A stretch of 64,000 bases of DNA, taken from Echiichthys vipera (taxonomy: Eukaryota > Chordata > Actinopteri > Perciformes > Trachinidae). Shown here piece after piece: positions 11,301 to 25,100 of this stretch. The notes below the pieces were generated by a model. The model did no database searches. It was not told the DNA's origin and saw only the letters and a list, made by a program, of their open reading frames with translations. The DNA is taken from contig OY829651.1 of NCBI GenBank assembly GCA_963691815.1, positions 13,438,917 through 13,502,916 on the forward strand, read 5' to 3'. The translations under genes and the position numbers were made by a program. The first letter of the stretch is position 1; each line of letters begins with the position of its first letter.

Positions 11301-14300
11301 TGGGACTATTTAATTACTGTCTGACCAATAAGTTAATTGTATCCTTCTCCGTTTTCCGTCGTCCATCCTCGGATAATGCAACAGCTTTCAGGAGAACAGT
11401 CATCACAGGAGCTCAGCCCATGTCGCAAATCCTCCAAACAAAAACCTGGAGCTGCTCACTTCATCTGATGCAGCGCGGTCCCCCTGCTCTCACCTCCGAA
11501 AGACCCATCTGTGGAGCGGAAAATTGGCCCATACCCACCTCTAGAAAATCTGGTTACAGTTTTTTTTCTTTTAAAACAACCAATGATGTCCTCTCATTCC
11601 CCGGTATAGGTAAACAGAAAGCAGCCTGCACTAAAAACGTGGAAAGAAACTGTTGATTTATGTTGGAAAAACCATGGTGGGCCTGTTAATCCCCCTCATA
11701 TAAACATAAAAACACGGAAAAAGTCAGACGACATAAAAAGACATGACGCAGAGAACACGTATGAAAGAAGTCCTTGTGCTGGGAATTAAAAAAAAAAAAA
11801 AAAGAGGAAACTTTACAGTAAGTCACAGATGATCGGTCTAAAGGAGCTCCAGTCTGAAGGCTCTGCTGAAAACCCTGAGGCTGCTGCAAGATGTGACTCC
11901 ATTATTCTGCAGAAAGATCCTCTGGGAGAAATGCTCAGACAGAAGGGAGGAGGAGGAGGAGGAGAAGGAGGGACTGGATGGGAGAAAGGTGGTGGGGCGG
12001 GTTTCCACCGGAGTGAAGAGAGTGTGTGATTATCTGCCTCTCTCTCACACACGTTTTGCAATTTCTTCTCTCCACAAAAACGCCTGCGCCCCCCTCTCTG
12101 CAGGTAAACACCCCCCGAGGACATGTCAGACTTAATGCCATAGTTAGTACATTTAGGTGAATGTGCTTATTCACGTTCTTACAGAGAATCAGAGGAGAAG
12201 ATTGATAACTTCACCCTCTCATGTCTGTACAGCATATATGAAAGTATCCGAGCCAGCAACAGGTGTTGGCACGCGCACATATACTTAAAGTATTCATGGA
12301 GTTAGAAACCTAGAGGTCTATAGATATTAAACAACATAATTCATTTGATCACTATCTTAGAAAAAATGCTATATACACAAAATGATTTGTCCTAACAAAC
12401 TACCCTCCTTTTTTGTATTTTTAAAGTTTCATATCTGTGGAAAACTAGAATCCTTATTAAAAGCTGTATTTAAAAAAAAATTAAAATACACCCACGGGGC
12501 GTTTTGAGCGGTACAGAATGCAAGTATGGCTTTTCCATTAAAAAAAAGCCGTCGGATTATGATTATTGATCTTTTTCTTTTGACGGGTTTGACAATGACT
12601 TTCTGTCACGTTTTGTTTACATTGTTCCAGCCAATAGCAGCCGGCATTGTTGGTTTCCAGGGTTGTCTGTTGTTTGGTGCAGCTACTGTAGGTTGGCACA
12701 GGGTTATTTGTCCCAGCAGCTGAGTGACCGGAGAAGGGCAAAAACCAGAGTCAATATAGGCCAAGCATTCACTCCATGGACTGAGATAAAGGAGTTCAAC
12801 GGCATTAAAACGTACGCTGAAATGGCAACGTTTCTCCTTGATCGGTAAGCTAGCTTTCATGTTTACTAAGCTGTAACAGCACACAGTAACTCTCTCGCTC
12901 TGCAATACTTGTTTTTATGGTGCGATTTGCTGGAGGAGATGGGTTCAAACTCATCACCACTGACCAACCTGGTGACCTGAGTGGTGGAATTATTTCTTCT
13001 TGTACGATCTTGAGACACTAGATGGCGGTTTTATACTCATTCTCCATATTCAACCTTTATAACTTAAAAACAATAAATTGGCAAAAACTATTAGATTATT
13101 TAGGCATTCAGATGTGTTCCCTTAGTTAAGCAGCAGACCCCATGCTGTTTTTGTTTTTCTTCTTCGTTCCTTTTTCTGTTTTACTGTCTTCGCACATTTG
13201 AATGTATGTTATAATTATTTCTACATTTAGAAAATACATTTTTGGTATTGTGTGTATAACACTGGGACACAACATAGTGATGTTCAAATTGAATCTTTTC
13301 AATAATAAAAGGAAGCTGTAAACCAACACTGGTTAGCTTAGCTTAGCTTAGCATGGCCTAAACACCAGGTACAGGGAGAAAATTATGCCAAAATTTGCAA
13401 ACCAGCACTTTTAAAGCTCACTAATAAACACGTTAGATTGTTTTTTTTTTGTTTGTTTTTTTATCTCTACCCTCAACAAGGTGTAAGGAAAGCAATTTAA
13501 AAGAGTTATTTCTCTTGACAACTTTGTTGCCAGGACTTTGCTAGGTGACCAGTTGAGACAGGACGTTCCCCATAAAAGGCCAGTTGACTTTTTTAAACAA
13601 TGTTTTTTAAATTCAACAAATAAGATATCACATATTAATTAGTGAGTTTTTCAGTCAGCTAACACTGTCCACAGTAGATTCATGTCTAATGTTACCACAC
13701 AGAGGTCAAGAAGCATTTACCAAAACATCAAAAATGATAAAGTAGAAGAGGAATACTGCATCAGTCCAGTGATTTCACATCTTGAGGAAGGACCTGAGGG
13801 CGATTTTCAGCCTAGACTCACTCATAAATCCTATTTTAAAACAGCCAGTCCACTACACCATTCTTATTTTTCCGTATTTTACATGATCTTCTGTTAGCAC
13901 CTTGTACTTATCGCCTGGATGTGCGTGCTTCTGTAAACCTTTTTTTGCATTATCCTAATTTTATTAACTCCCTCCACAGCACATCCCTTTTTTATCTTTA
14001 TCTTTTCAAGCTTTCAATCTAGGCCCTTACTTCCCTCTCTGTTCCTCTTTCGGTCTCATTGTTAATTACAGCTCAGAACTTGGAGAGGACTGTTAATCTG
14101 TCAGGGGTGGTTTTTATTGCTGCTCTGCTGCCATCCCATTATACCATTATTATAGTTGCGGGTGCAGGCCTGTAATTGCTCTAAGTAGAAGGGAAAGGTA
14201 GGAGGCTGCCTGGAGGCTTCTGGTCAGGGCACCCCTCCTCCCCTCCCACCGTCTGTCCTGGCAGGGTTTCTAAAAATGATAACACCGTGTGCACACAAAC

Positions 14301-14745
14301 AGCTCCTGTTCCAACTTGACTGCTGCACCACGACAGCCAGAAATTATTTGAAAGGCTGAATTTGCCTCTGTGAACTCTTTCTTTCAGCAGTTTTAAAAAG
14401 ATCAGACGCACCTGGGGGCATCTCAGATCACAGGAGCCCGCCTAGGTGGGGTGTCGCGCGCGTGTGTGCGTGTGTGTGTGTGTGTGTGTGTGCTGCAAAT
14501 GTGTGGCATAAAAGAAAGACTTCCTCAAAAACAACTTCTAGCCTGCCTCTTTTTCTGCAACCCAAATATAGATGAGCCACTGCCACGTCATCTGGCCCTC
14601 AGCACTTTCTTAAACCCTGAGAGAGGAGGAGATGGGGTTCAGAGCTGCCTCTCACTCAGGAAGTCTCAGGGGTTATGCTTTTTAGCATGTCTGTAATATA
14701 AGTGAATTTATATTTTCCACAAAAACCTAAAACAATTTGGGCTAT
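11301..14745. other. Intergenic region between trmt112 and the TGF-beta gene
   Basis: No exon with recognisable homology on either strand. It contains purine-rich tracts (11940-12000), A-rich runs, several chance open frames of up to about 118 codons with no domain, and a (GT)n microsatellite at 14461-14492. Confidence 0.55.
14461..14492. repeat. (GT)n microsatellite
   Basis: About 14 GT units after a 'cgcgcgcgtgtgtgcg' lead-in. Confidence 0.9.
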
Positions 14746-14763
14746 CGTGGAATTAAAGACAGT

Positions 14764-14769
14764 TTTATT
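14764..14769 (-). promoter_or_regulatory. Candidate trmt112 polyadenylation signal
   Basis: AATAAA on the minus strand, about 295 bases after the trmt112 stop codon. It is the first canonical hexamer seen downstream, giving a 3' UTR of about 0.3 kb. Confidence 0.5.
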
Positions 14770-15062
14770 GAAAAGAAAAAAAAAGAGAACCAAAACAGTA
14801 ACAAAGATAAATACAGATAAAAACCACTGGGGGTTACTCTCCGGGAACATTTCCAGCTGTTATCCTTCAAAATCTTTTTCCTCCGTTGGCAGCATCAGCC
14901 ACTTAAATGTCATAACAAACAGTGTGGCCTTTTTTCTCATGGCACCAACTAAAAGTTCAACCTCTCTCTTCTCTCTCGCTCTCTGTTCACCCACAATCCC
15001 ATCTGAGTGACAGCTCGGGGTGAAGTTGCGTATGAGAAATGTTCACGTCGTGGAGCTGCCGT

Positions 15063-18000
15063 CTACACCTCGTCCTCGCTCAGCAGCATGTTGGGGATTC
15101 CTCTGGATATTGGGAACTCTCGTCCTGATTCAGGGCACTGCAGACTGCCCTCTATCACCTCCACCTGCAACACGCACACAACCAAGACAAGAGGTAAGAG
15201 ACCACTAGATGTCCCCACAGAGCAAAATACACTATATGAGTAAGTTATTGGGACACCCCTGCCGCCAAACTTTTGGTTTGGCCCTGGCCTCGTTGTTCCA
15301 GTTCAGGGAAATCTTTAAGTTCAGTTTCTTCAGTATTTTTCAACCTGGATTTTCTCTTGTTTTGAGTGACTAATGAACATTTTTGAAACTGGTCCAGTGT
15401 TGAGCAACAGTGCTGCAGCTGTGAAAGACGCTGTTATGTAATCCTTCAGGGCAAAGGCACAAAGTCAATTTACGTCCATTAAAATGGCTTGTTTTTGCCA
15501 CTGACAGGCTCAAAACACATTTTTGTTAATTTAAAAAACACCTTTTGCTAATGTTTTATAGGGGAGGAGACCTCAGGGATTCACACAATGTGTTTTTGTG
15601 AGTAAAAACTCAATGTAAACATGCCTCCGTGCAGAAATCCATGGCCATACAGAAACAGATTCCTGAGTTTGGTGTGGAAGAATCTGACTGGCCTTGCACG
15701 GCGCCCGGAGCTCAACCTCACCCCACACCTCTGAGATGAACTGGAACCAGTATTGGACCTCGCTAAGGTTCTTGTGGCTGAATGGGAGCGAATCCCTGCA
15801 GTCGGGCTCCAAAGTCTTGCGGAAAGTCTTCCCAGAACAGTGGAGGCCGTCATAGCAGCACAAAGTGGCTATGACACAGCAGGCGGCTGTGGCTCGGGAG
15901 GAAGAGCGGGTCGTCCACTAATAACAGGTTTGACAGCGCGATCCCTGGCTCCTGTCGCCGTCAGTGTGTGAATGAGAGACATAATGTGAAGCGCTTTGTC
16001 CGCGGACGTAGAAAAGTGCTATATAAGTGCCATCACCATTAATGCCAATGGTTCCACGTGTGTAATGTTCAAGTCAACGTACTTTCGGCCATGCAGTGCA
16101 AATATTGGGACTAGAGTAACGTCTACGACAGAAGTATTTTAGTTCCTGTGTTTGATCTCTACATGTACGGCACTCTCAGTTATGAAAAACACTGCAGGAG
16201 ACAACCGCATGAAAGCTTTGCTGCTAATTGCTATTGCCAGTAATAGAAACAGGATGTGAAGTGACTGCTGTTTGAGTTTTACCCAAAACAAAGAAATCCC
16301 ATAATGATTCATTCGCTGTGTTGAGTGAAACGAGAACAGGAAACACCGGTGAGATCCAAACGGTAAATATGATAATAGTGTAATCTCTATTCATAGACTG
16401 CACAAACAAACATCTGTCCTTACTTTAAAAAAAGAGGTTTAAGGCTTCTGAAGTGTTAAAAAATAATGAAAGCAAAAAAAACTTGTGAATTACAATATTT
16501 GCCCCAAAACAAGATATTTGTAACCATGGGGAAAATAACTACAGCTGCGCTTAATAGTCAGGAAATTGATTTGTTGCTTGACAGAAAATGAACCTTTGAT
16601 AATCGATTATTGGTTTCGGTCTGTGGTTCCAGCTTCTACAATGTGAAGATTTGCTGTTTTTTCTGTTTTATATCATTGAAAATTAAATATCTTTGTGTTG
16701 TGGATTGTCGCTCAGACAAAACAATACTTCAGATGAAAAAAACAAACTTTCACCATTTCAAAAACCACAAGATTAATCAAGTAATCGAGAACAAAACAAC
16801 AGATAAACTAATAATGAAGATAGTCGAAAAGAAAATACCAAAGTTATAAAAGAAAGCAGCTCCACGATCAGATTTTTTTAACCCAAGGCTGCACAGATAA
16901 AACAGATAAAACAGGGAAGAAAATCATCTGTGTGTCAAACAATACAAAATAAACATAAAAACATGATCCTATAAGACCTTTCTTTCCTTCTTAGGGGGTA
17001 TCAAGCCTGACTTTATTATACCAGTATTGTATTAAAGTCTAAAAATCTGGTGTTGTGAAAACCTAACCAGTATTTACCACATACTGTAGTAAAATGCACC
17101 ACTGCAGTGAGCTTCTTACCTCTAATAGCACTCTGTGCACTTTCTTCAAGAACTCTTCGTTGTTCTCGTATTCTGGCACCAGCTCACCCGGCAGGTCCTG
17201 CCGCTGACCCAACTACAGAGGACAGAGACAGAAACAGGTGTTCAAACTGGGCCGCTGTGAATTCATTAGATGGTTGTTACTGGGGGGGAGAAGGGACCAT
17301 GGAAGATTCTCCAGCATCCCAGTTATCAAATACTGTTAACTGAACAGTACACTTTTTTAACTCTTCCTTCATTTGCAACGAATCTCCGGGATCACTGCTC
17401 TTGGTACAAAATACTCCACATTCAGTCTGGTCCTATAAAAGGATTTTAAGATGTCTTTAGTCTAAGATGTCTAAGTCTTTAGAGTGTGGTCTTTACCTAC
17501 TCTGTAAAGTGTCCTGAGATAACTTTTGTTATGATTTGGCACTGTAAATAAAATTGAATTGAATTGAATGTCTTAACAAAAATAACAGAAACAGACCTTT
17601 TTTTATACTACACATTTTCTTTCCTTTTTCAAATTGATGGATTCTTCCAAACTCTTATATTGAGAGATACTTAACCACTTAAAAGTTGTTTTCCATGTCT
17701 CTGTTGAATGCTGGTGTTTATGTATATGTGAGATAGTCCAGGAAGTGACGGTCCCTGGTGCGGTCCGACTCACCTCCTCTGCAGCCTGGACCAGAGCGCT
17801 CCACTCCAGTTTGGGGATCATCCGGCTGACAAACTGAGGGTTGAAGTTCACCTCATTCACCTTCACCTCCGTTGCCTAAAAAGAAAACATTTCAGCGTCA
17901 TTCAGCATCCTCACGCACAGTATGGCTCAAAATCACTCCATTTGTTTCCATCACTGACATAAAAAAAGTTTACTCTACAGGGATGAGGAAATTCAGATTT

Positions 18001-19567
18001 TTCCACATTATTGTTAATTATTGACAGTATAGTGTCACATACATTTAATTTACACGTCTGATCAGACGAGTAAATGTGTATAGTAAAGTCTGTACCGTGT
18101 ACAGACTATAAACAAGTTGTTGCTGTCCAGTAAGGATATTTCTGAGGGTACTATAATGTATATTAGAGATGCACCGTATCGGCTCTGATATTGACTTATT
18201 AGCTGGATCAGATATCAGATGAATGAGGCCGATCCAGTCATTTCTTTTTTATTATTATCATACACAGCAATACAGTTACAGCGATCTACTCACGTCAATT
18301 CTATGTTTGCAATACAGGTTAAAGTTTTATTTTATATTTTAAAATATCTGTTTTCAGTGCACTTTACATGGAAGTGTCATGTTTCTTTATGCTGCTAATG
18401 TACACTTTATCTGTTAATGAATATTAACTACATTTATATCTGTGTTCATTTGTTACCTTTTTTTAACAAGGCTAAATGTTTATGTCAAGCCTGATGCCTC
18501 CACTCACATGGACAGGTATACGCTTCATTCATTCAACAGTAGTATTGGATCGGTATCGGTCGCTACGCTCAGCCAGTGGCGGATTAATGTGGTCATGGGC
18601 CCCTAGGCTACTGTCCCACATTATTAATCATGCTTTATCATCCCCCAAGGCTGGGACTGGTCCGAAGCGTACATGAACTGATGAAGCCTCTTGGATGAGA
18701 GGTGAAACGTCTTCCTACACAATTAACCTAGTCCAGTTGCTTTGGGGATAACGATGACATGTACAAATGAGAACATTCACAGGCTCACCATGCTTTATCA
18801 TAAAAAAACAGCTAGCTCTGAAGAAGAGTCCCCAACCTTGAAAAACCCTGTCAATGTAGGAATCAGTCTATCACATTACCTTTCTGACATTTTGTCACTA
18901 TACTGTCACAGTAACAGTGAGTGACGTATCATTTGACAACAAAATTGACCTTATGAACCCGGCCACATGATGGCAGTTGATTGGGTAAATGTGTCCCCTA
19001 TCTATCCAATCAGTGACTTAATTTTTAAATGTTTTTAAGAGCCCCAACAGGAGGAAAGTTTTTTTTCTCCAATGTAGTGAATACAAAAAAATAGACTAGT
19101 CTGGCCAATCCAGGGCCCCTAGGTTGCAGCCTAGACCAGCCTGTGCATCTCTAATGTATATATTTCACATGTGAACTATATTGCACAAGATAACAAATAG
19201 ATTGTGTTGCTTTTACCACAGAGCAGAATATTATTGACAGACTTACAAATAAAATGCCATACTCGCGCATGAAAACAACGCTTATTGGTGCAATTTGAGG
19301 AGAGGGAGCTTCTTCCCTGCTCGCTTTCTAACCTCTTTTTACTGAACATTACAAATAAAAATCAAACAACCATCGCACGTGTAATTAAACATTAAAGGTA
19401 GAGTTATTATCTCCTTTCATTTCATCGCGCCGCACAACATGAACCAGGACACACATGTGTTAGCTTTAGCTTTAGCAGGTGTTGTTGTTTACCTTGATGA
19501 GCAGCGGGTATCCCTTAGTAACGCCCTTCACGTGAGACGTCAACATGTTGTGCGTGAGCAGCTTCAT
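15063..19567 (-). CDS. trmt112: TRMT112, methyltransferase activator subunit
   Basis: Small obligate partner that stabilises and activates several SAM-dependent methyltransferases acting on tRNA, rRNA and translation release factor (in other species ALKBH8, TRMT11, BUD23/WBSCR22, HEMK2 and METTL5). Exons (minus): 19493-19567, 17774-17875, 17120-17212 and 15063-15164. All junctions are phase 0 with GT-AG sites, giving 123 aa against 125 in human. Identifying segments are MKLLTHNMLTSHVKGV at the start, EVNFNPQFVSRMIPKLEWSA in exon 2, EYENNEEFLKKVH in exon 3, and LQCPESGREFPISRGIPNML in the last exon. Intron 1 carries a hAT element, and intron 3 carries a mariner relic and other repeats. The frame is intact throughout. 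Confidence 0.96.
15228..16100 (+). mobile_element. Degenerate mariner-like DNA transposon relic
   Basis: The left end 'tacactatatgag..gttatt' followed by 'gggacacccc', and the right end 'actttcggccatgcagtgca', resemble the two inverted ends of a fish mariner-type element ('tacactata...' and '...ggccatatagtgta'). The interior (about 15640-15865, plus strand) retains transposase C-terminal words such as LVAEWERIPAVG and LPRTVEAVIAA, interrupted by stops. A SINE lies inside. The relic sits in trmt112 intron 3 and cannot be active. Confidence 0.65.
15880..16050 (+). repeat. Short tRNA-derived SINE
   Basis: An A-box-like 'gtggctcgggaggaagagcg' and a B-box-like 'ggtttgacagcgcgatccc' are followed by the common fish tail 'gtgaagcgctttgtccgcgg' and 'agtgctatataagtgccatc'. 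It is nested in the mariner relic. Confidence 0.65.
16540..16835. repeat. Second copy of the MITE-like fish repeat
   Basis: It carries 'ttgataatcgattattggtt', 'gtggttccagcttctacaat' and 'aagattaatcaagtaatcga'. This is the same family as 17-317 but in the opposite orientation. It lies in trmt112 intron 3. Confidence 0.6.
17475..17571 (+). repeat. Retroelement 3' tail with (TTGAA)n end
   Basis: The segment 'gtaaagtgtcctgagataac' then 'ttttgttatgatttggcact', ending in three 'aattg' pentamer repeats, is a well-known fish LINE/SINE 3' terminus. It lies in trmt112 intron 2. Confidence 0.65.
18164..19153. mobile_element. Non-autonomous hAT element with 8-bp target duplication
   Basis: The left end TAGAGATGCAC and right end GTGCATCTCTA are perfect 11-bp inverted repeats. 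They are flanked on both sides by the identical octamer ATGTATAT (18156-18163 and 19154-19161), as hAT transposition produces. The 990-bp interior encodes no transposase. It includes a nested LINE-tail-like piece near 18664-18722 ('gatgagaggtgaaacgtctt') and repeated 'gggcccctagg' words. Located in trmt112 intron 1. Confidence 0.88.
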
Positions 19568-20700
19568 GTTTACAAACAACTGTCACTGGTTCAGCGGTGG
19601 GATTCAGGTGAATGTACACAGATATCGTCAGTCTATCATTTACTGTTAAATCACGCTGTTGCGTTCACATGCGGGCCGGAAGTACCGCTGTTGCGCAGCT
19701 TAAAAGGTTCCCCCGAAGCTTTACCTCTCCACTAACGCTGGTTCCGAGGTCACAGATGTTAGATTTTTAAAATATGGATATGGCTTTATTTTCATGTTAT
19801 GCCGCATTTGTGTATCAAATGTAATTATACGCAGTGTAATATACTGCAACAGCCTTTTCTTTGATAATATCCACGTTAATATTTGTGTTCTGATTGTTTT
19901 TACATAATTACAAATGGTTTGCTTTGGACAATAATGCGCGTCTATAATCTATTTTCTTTCTGCACAAAAGTATCATTTTCACTCTTTAAATCTTATCCAA
20001 CACGACGGATGAGACTTTAAAAAATCAACAACAAATAAAAATCATACATTTAACTCAAATTCAAACTAAATAAAAACCAGTGTTCTCATATTTTACAAAA
20101 ATATTATCAGATTTACAGATATTAAATTACAATTATTATTACTGCATTATTGATATTTGAGTTTGGGCTCATTTTAACAATTACATGTGGGTTTAGGTCA
20201 AATCTTATTAGTCCATCATTTATTTTGTAACTCAAAAAGTTTTGGAAAAGTTTTGCAGAGTAACTAGTAACCATAGCTTTAAATCAAAAGAAGCAAGGTA
20301 AAAAGTTAATAAAAAGTCAATATTTGCCTCTGAAATGTTAAGTACAAAACTACTTAGTTACAGTACTTGAGTTAATGTTCTCCACTAAGGATTAATCAAA
20401 TAATTTCAGCTCTAAATATATCTGCACTCTGCAGCACTACATGTAAAAAACAACTGAGCTCTCTGTGCTGAATAAAGATCTGATTCATTGGTAGGTCGTC
20501 CTTCAGGTTTAGATTCTCTTCACTGTGTGTTGTTTGAAGGCTGGGGTGAACATCCGTGCAGTTTAGAAACTTGGCTACATGTCGCCAAGAAATCTCGTTC
20601 TTCGGGAAAAGTAACAAAATGCTCAACTGTAAATAAGGTACTTGTGATTATCAAGAAAAATGGCAGGCAAAGATTGCATCAGTTTTTATACTCAAATTTT
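19568..20700. other. Region upstream of trmt112, no gene recognised
   Basis: The first 200 bases are probably the trmt112 promoter (CpG present near 19660-19730). The rest is AT-rich. A short minus-strand open frame at 20396-20626 has no recognisable domain. Confidence 0.45.
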
Positions 20701-22134
20701 TAATTTTTTGTATTAATTTTGTATACTCCTCATCTTTGTATTATACAGGTCATTCACACAGTTTGATATAGTAAATAGTAAATACACACAAGAGGTGCAA
20801 CAAGCATCAGCCTGTCACCTTCACAGACATGCATCATGTGCACACACACGCACACTTTCTCCCACGCACGCACACACACTTTCTCCCACGCACACACACA
20901 CACTAAACAAAAAAAGATAAAAATGTAAAATGTTTTCTTTTAAAACCACAAAACCACAAATTTTTCCTCCTCCATCATCACCAGCTTCACATCCTCTCAA
21001 CTCTTATTTTGAAAACGAGTATGACAATACTTAATGTTTTAACAGGATAAAAAAAAGAAAGAAAGATTAAAAAATGCAGGAAGGCAACTAAAGAAGAGGG
21101 TAAATCCATTCTTAAGGATAATTCAGATCCCAGTTTTTAACTCTTCATGGAAACAGAGACACAAATGAGCTGCGATGCAGAAGGAAGAACCACCGGTGGA
21201 CATCTGGACAGTTTACCGAGTTACAGACGACTCGAGTCGATTTGACTTTGTGAAGCTTTAAAAGAATCCAATGTGCTACAGAGTTCAGAGGCTTCGTGTG
21301 ATCTGTATCTCTATTCAGTCAGGAAATGTGTTCTCAGTCAGGTGTGTATCCATATGAGCCAGTGTGTGTTATATGTGTGCAGTAGCAGGGACGGTGCATG
21401 TGTGAGGATGGCAACACAAACTAGTTAAAAGGGCACTCTGCAAGGTTTATGGCACAAACAACAGCACTGAGAGAAGCAGGTGTGCAGCGGGGCCAGAGTT
21501 GAACCAATGAGAATGCGTTGTGTTGTGAAGTCAGGGTGAAAACCATCTGCAGACGTCTGTTAGCAAAGGACACTTCATTAAAACATCTCCACTATGAGCA
21601 TCACTACAAAGAGAAAAGATCTCAGGCAGAAGTCCAACATCATCTTCCTTTGTCATTTTTTACGGACTTTGGTAGAAATTGCGCCAGAAATCACTCCTTA
21701 AAATAAGAAACAAACCGTTTCAAGCAGCACAATTCAGAGAACATGAAGTGCCCACAGACCGGGAAACCTTGAGAGTGATGATCCTACCTGAAAAGAAGCC
21801 AGACTCGTGTATCACCGAGGGGAGGAATATGAGGAGAGCTCTCTGAATATAAAACAGAATGATTTAAGTCCAGGTGTGATGGAGCCGCATTAAACACTGG
21901 CTGTCAGTAACTGCAGTAGTCGTTAGTTGTTGCTTTGTTTTTGCATTGGAGCGCACACTGACTCTCGTTAGTCCATACACACATGCAAATACGCAGTCAA
22001 ACCTTGGATTCGCTCCTTTAGTTGAGACTTCCCCAAATCATAATCACACACACACAAACACACGCACACACACTCTCTCTCTCTCTCTCACTCTCTGTCT
22101 CTCACACACACACACACACACATAAAAGTTGTCA
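20701..22134 (-). other. Probable atg2a 3' untranslated region
   Basis: Non-coding sequence directly after the atg2a stop codon. A minus-strand ATTAAA at about 20697-20702 could serve as the polyadenylation signal, giving a 3' UTR of about 1.4 kb. Another AATAAA lies near 20219-20224. The end point is uncertain. Confidence 0.4.
22045..22122. repeat. Compound (CA)n/(CT)n microsatellite
   Basis: CA, then CT, then CA runs, ending 12 bases from the atg2a stop codon, in the 3' UTR on the transcribed strand. Confidence 0.95.
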
Positions 22135-25100
22135 TCATTCTTGGCCGTCCTCCGTGCGCCACTTCAGGAAATCCTCCTTCCGGGCGTCTGGTTTGATCTG
22201 GTTCCGCATGCCGCCGAGCAGATTGGAAGTGGCTTCAGAGGCCACTATTAAGGGTCGGACCACTGTGGGAGGGATCTGCCGCAGGACACCACCAACAGCA
22301 CCGGGCAGACCCTTCTGTTCGTGGCCGCGAGATGCTACATCGCACAAGGTCTGAGCCGTGTCAATCACTCCCTGGAGAGCAGAGAGAGAGAGACCAAGGA
22401 GAGATTAGTTAAAATATTTCGTGTTTCAGTACATTTACGTACATGCGCACAAGAAACCCGACATCAAACAGTATTTCAAAACACAAAGATTTCCAGTTTA
22501 TTGTCCTAGAAAGAAAAAGAAAAGCAGGAAACATTTTAGAGTCTGAAAACAGCAATTTTGGGGCATTTTAGCAGCATCTTCTCTTCCTACGGTAATATAA
22601 GAATAACCGTCTGTGTATTTGCAATAAGTTTGATGTGAAATGAATCTTCTGAGGGAGATTTTATTCATCAACTCAATTTAAAAGGTTTACAGGTAGGTAG
22701 TGAGGTAAGTTGCTAATCAATTTTCAGTCGCTTGACTAATTAAATAATTGCCTCGTAATTTCAGCTCTAAATCACATCCTGTTCACATGCACTGTGCATC
22801 GCTACGTTATGATCTTTCCTTTAAACCTGCTGCGCTGCAGAAGAGAAAGAAAGACTTCTCTTTCTTCAGGAGAAATTAATCTCAACCCTGTTTATGTAAA
22901 CTTGGTTTCTCAGATCAGGTGTGACTGCTTTTGTTTAGATTCTCTGTGCTCCAGAATAATAATAATAATAATTATATTAACATTTAATATAATAATAACT
23001 CAATTTTGAGAGGGCAAGTTTTGGGACGCACCTCTCTGACGGTGTCGTAGGCCTTGGCCACACCTTCTCGGAGGTCTGCAGGCTGAGCGGCTCTGCGGGG
23101 TCGGCTCGAGGGGGCTCGGCCCTCTGTGATGGCGAAGCGGTTCAGGGGGGGAGTGGGAGACAGGATGTCGTACACTGTCTCTGCTGTGGCCTGTGAGAGA
23201 AGCAGACTGATATCAGGCATCAAACACGTGGGGTCCTGCTTATCCTGAAGTCCTTGAAATAAATCCAGGACCAAGTCTGGCTTCTGTGTAACTTTAATCC
23301 CCAGTCATGACCTGCGCTGAGAATCCTTCAAAGACTGAGTACCTGTATGGCCTGCACCAGCCGGTTGCTGAGCTCCAGAGCAGCTGATGCGGTGGATGTG
23401 CCAAACGATGCTGCCCCCCTCTGGAGACCTCGAATAATGCGTCCATCCTTCCTGTACTGCTCTATGGGCAACCAGAACAGATCCCTCACTCCGTGGACTG
23501 GAGAAACACAAAGAGATGGACAGACAGGGAAAAGGAATGAACCAAGAGATAAAACAGGATTAAAAAAAAAGGACATGTTAAGATGACACTGTGTCCGACA
23601 GTGTGTTTGGAGCGGTATCAACTCACACAGCTGGACAACCGAGTGCATGGGGCCAACACCTCCTAGAATGCCCGGCAGCTGATTCTTCCTGATGTCCGTC
23701 AGCCACTCTGTGACGGCGTACTGAATCACTTTGTCCACACCGAGGAGACTGGAAAAAATTGCAGAAGAAAGAAACTTGTAACTGAAAACTCGCCTGGTTT
23801 GCCTTTCAAACATGTAGTCTCAGATGACTGGGGATCTAAAGCAGCCTCTGGGATGTGTTGGTATGGAGGTGTGTATTTCTACCCGTGTCTGCAGCACAGC
23901 CTCTTCAGCTTCAACTCAGAACAGTTTAACTGGGCCAGACCGATCAGGATCCCTGCAAAGGTTCCCTGTGAAACAAAAAGCTACAGAGTGTGAACATAGA
24001 GCCAGACCAGACAATTATTTCCCTATCAGATACACAGGAATCCTACAGAAGTGTAATTCCAGCGCAAACTCATTCCATGGTCTTCTTCGGCACTATGCAC
24101 ACATCAAATAAGACAGTTTTATGTGTAACAACTATTAACGGAGAAATCGGGAGAGTCACTAACAGCCGGGTGTGGCTAACACTGATTAACTCGGGGCAGT
24201 ACGGTGAAGGCATTAAAACAGCTTTTTTAACCACGCATGAGAAGAGTCCCTACACATTAAACGGTCTCATAGACTTATTTGATGTGTATAACCACCAAAA
24301 AAGACCATGGGCAATGATTTTGCACTTTAATATAAGTGTCCGGTCAGGCTGGGTGACAGATAAGCGGATTCAGTGACCTCTCACCTGTTCAATGACGACA
24401 TGTTTGCCATGATAGTCCAGCCAGATAGGCACTTCAGAGGTGAACCTGAACTCCCTGAAAATAGCAGGGGAGGAAGAGAAAGACCACATTATCGATTAAT
24501 ATCTATACCTTTATTTATCAGAGAAAAGTTGTGAGTTTATTCCCCTTCGTTTTAGCAGAATCAGACTTTCTCCGAGCCCTCTGGTGAATCGGTGTTCACA
24601 TACCGGAAGTAGATCGGCTGGTCGGAGGAGGAGGTGGAGCCGGCAGAAGAGGAGCTCTGCTCGCTGTAGGTAGTTTCTACAGAGGCGGTGAGGTCAGGTC
24701 CCAGACCAGCAGCTGACTCCGCCTCCTCTGAGGCCTTCTGAGAGGGGTCTGCCTTCACTGAAAAATACATGAAGAGACACAGATGAAGACCTGAACGCAT
24801 TGGTCATTTCAATACGTTTTTGCCATGTCAAACAAAGGCATTTTAATTTTGCACAGACGCTACACTGTGCCTTGGATTGTTTTTGAAGGAGACTTGCATT
24901 TTATATTTTTTGACATCATTTTCCACACAAGTTCTTCACAAGATGGAATAAGTACACCTGAATTACCCACAGAACACCGGTACGTGACACAAAGACGCAG
25001 CAGCGCTTCATATTCACCAGAGCGTGTCTTAAATAAATACAGGATTACATGATAGACATGCAAAAAATTGGCTCGAGTATTAATTTAAACATGTTCTGCA

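Noticed and set aside
11300..11656. 118-codon plus-strand frame upstream of the TGF-beta gene
   Set aside because: No recognisable domain, and its composition is that of a GC-richer promoter-proximal region. Most likely chance.
23990..24376. 128-codon plus-strand frame in an atg2a intron as a real gene
   Set aside because: No homology, no splice or promoter context and opposite to the host gene. Kept only as a low-confidence note.
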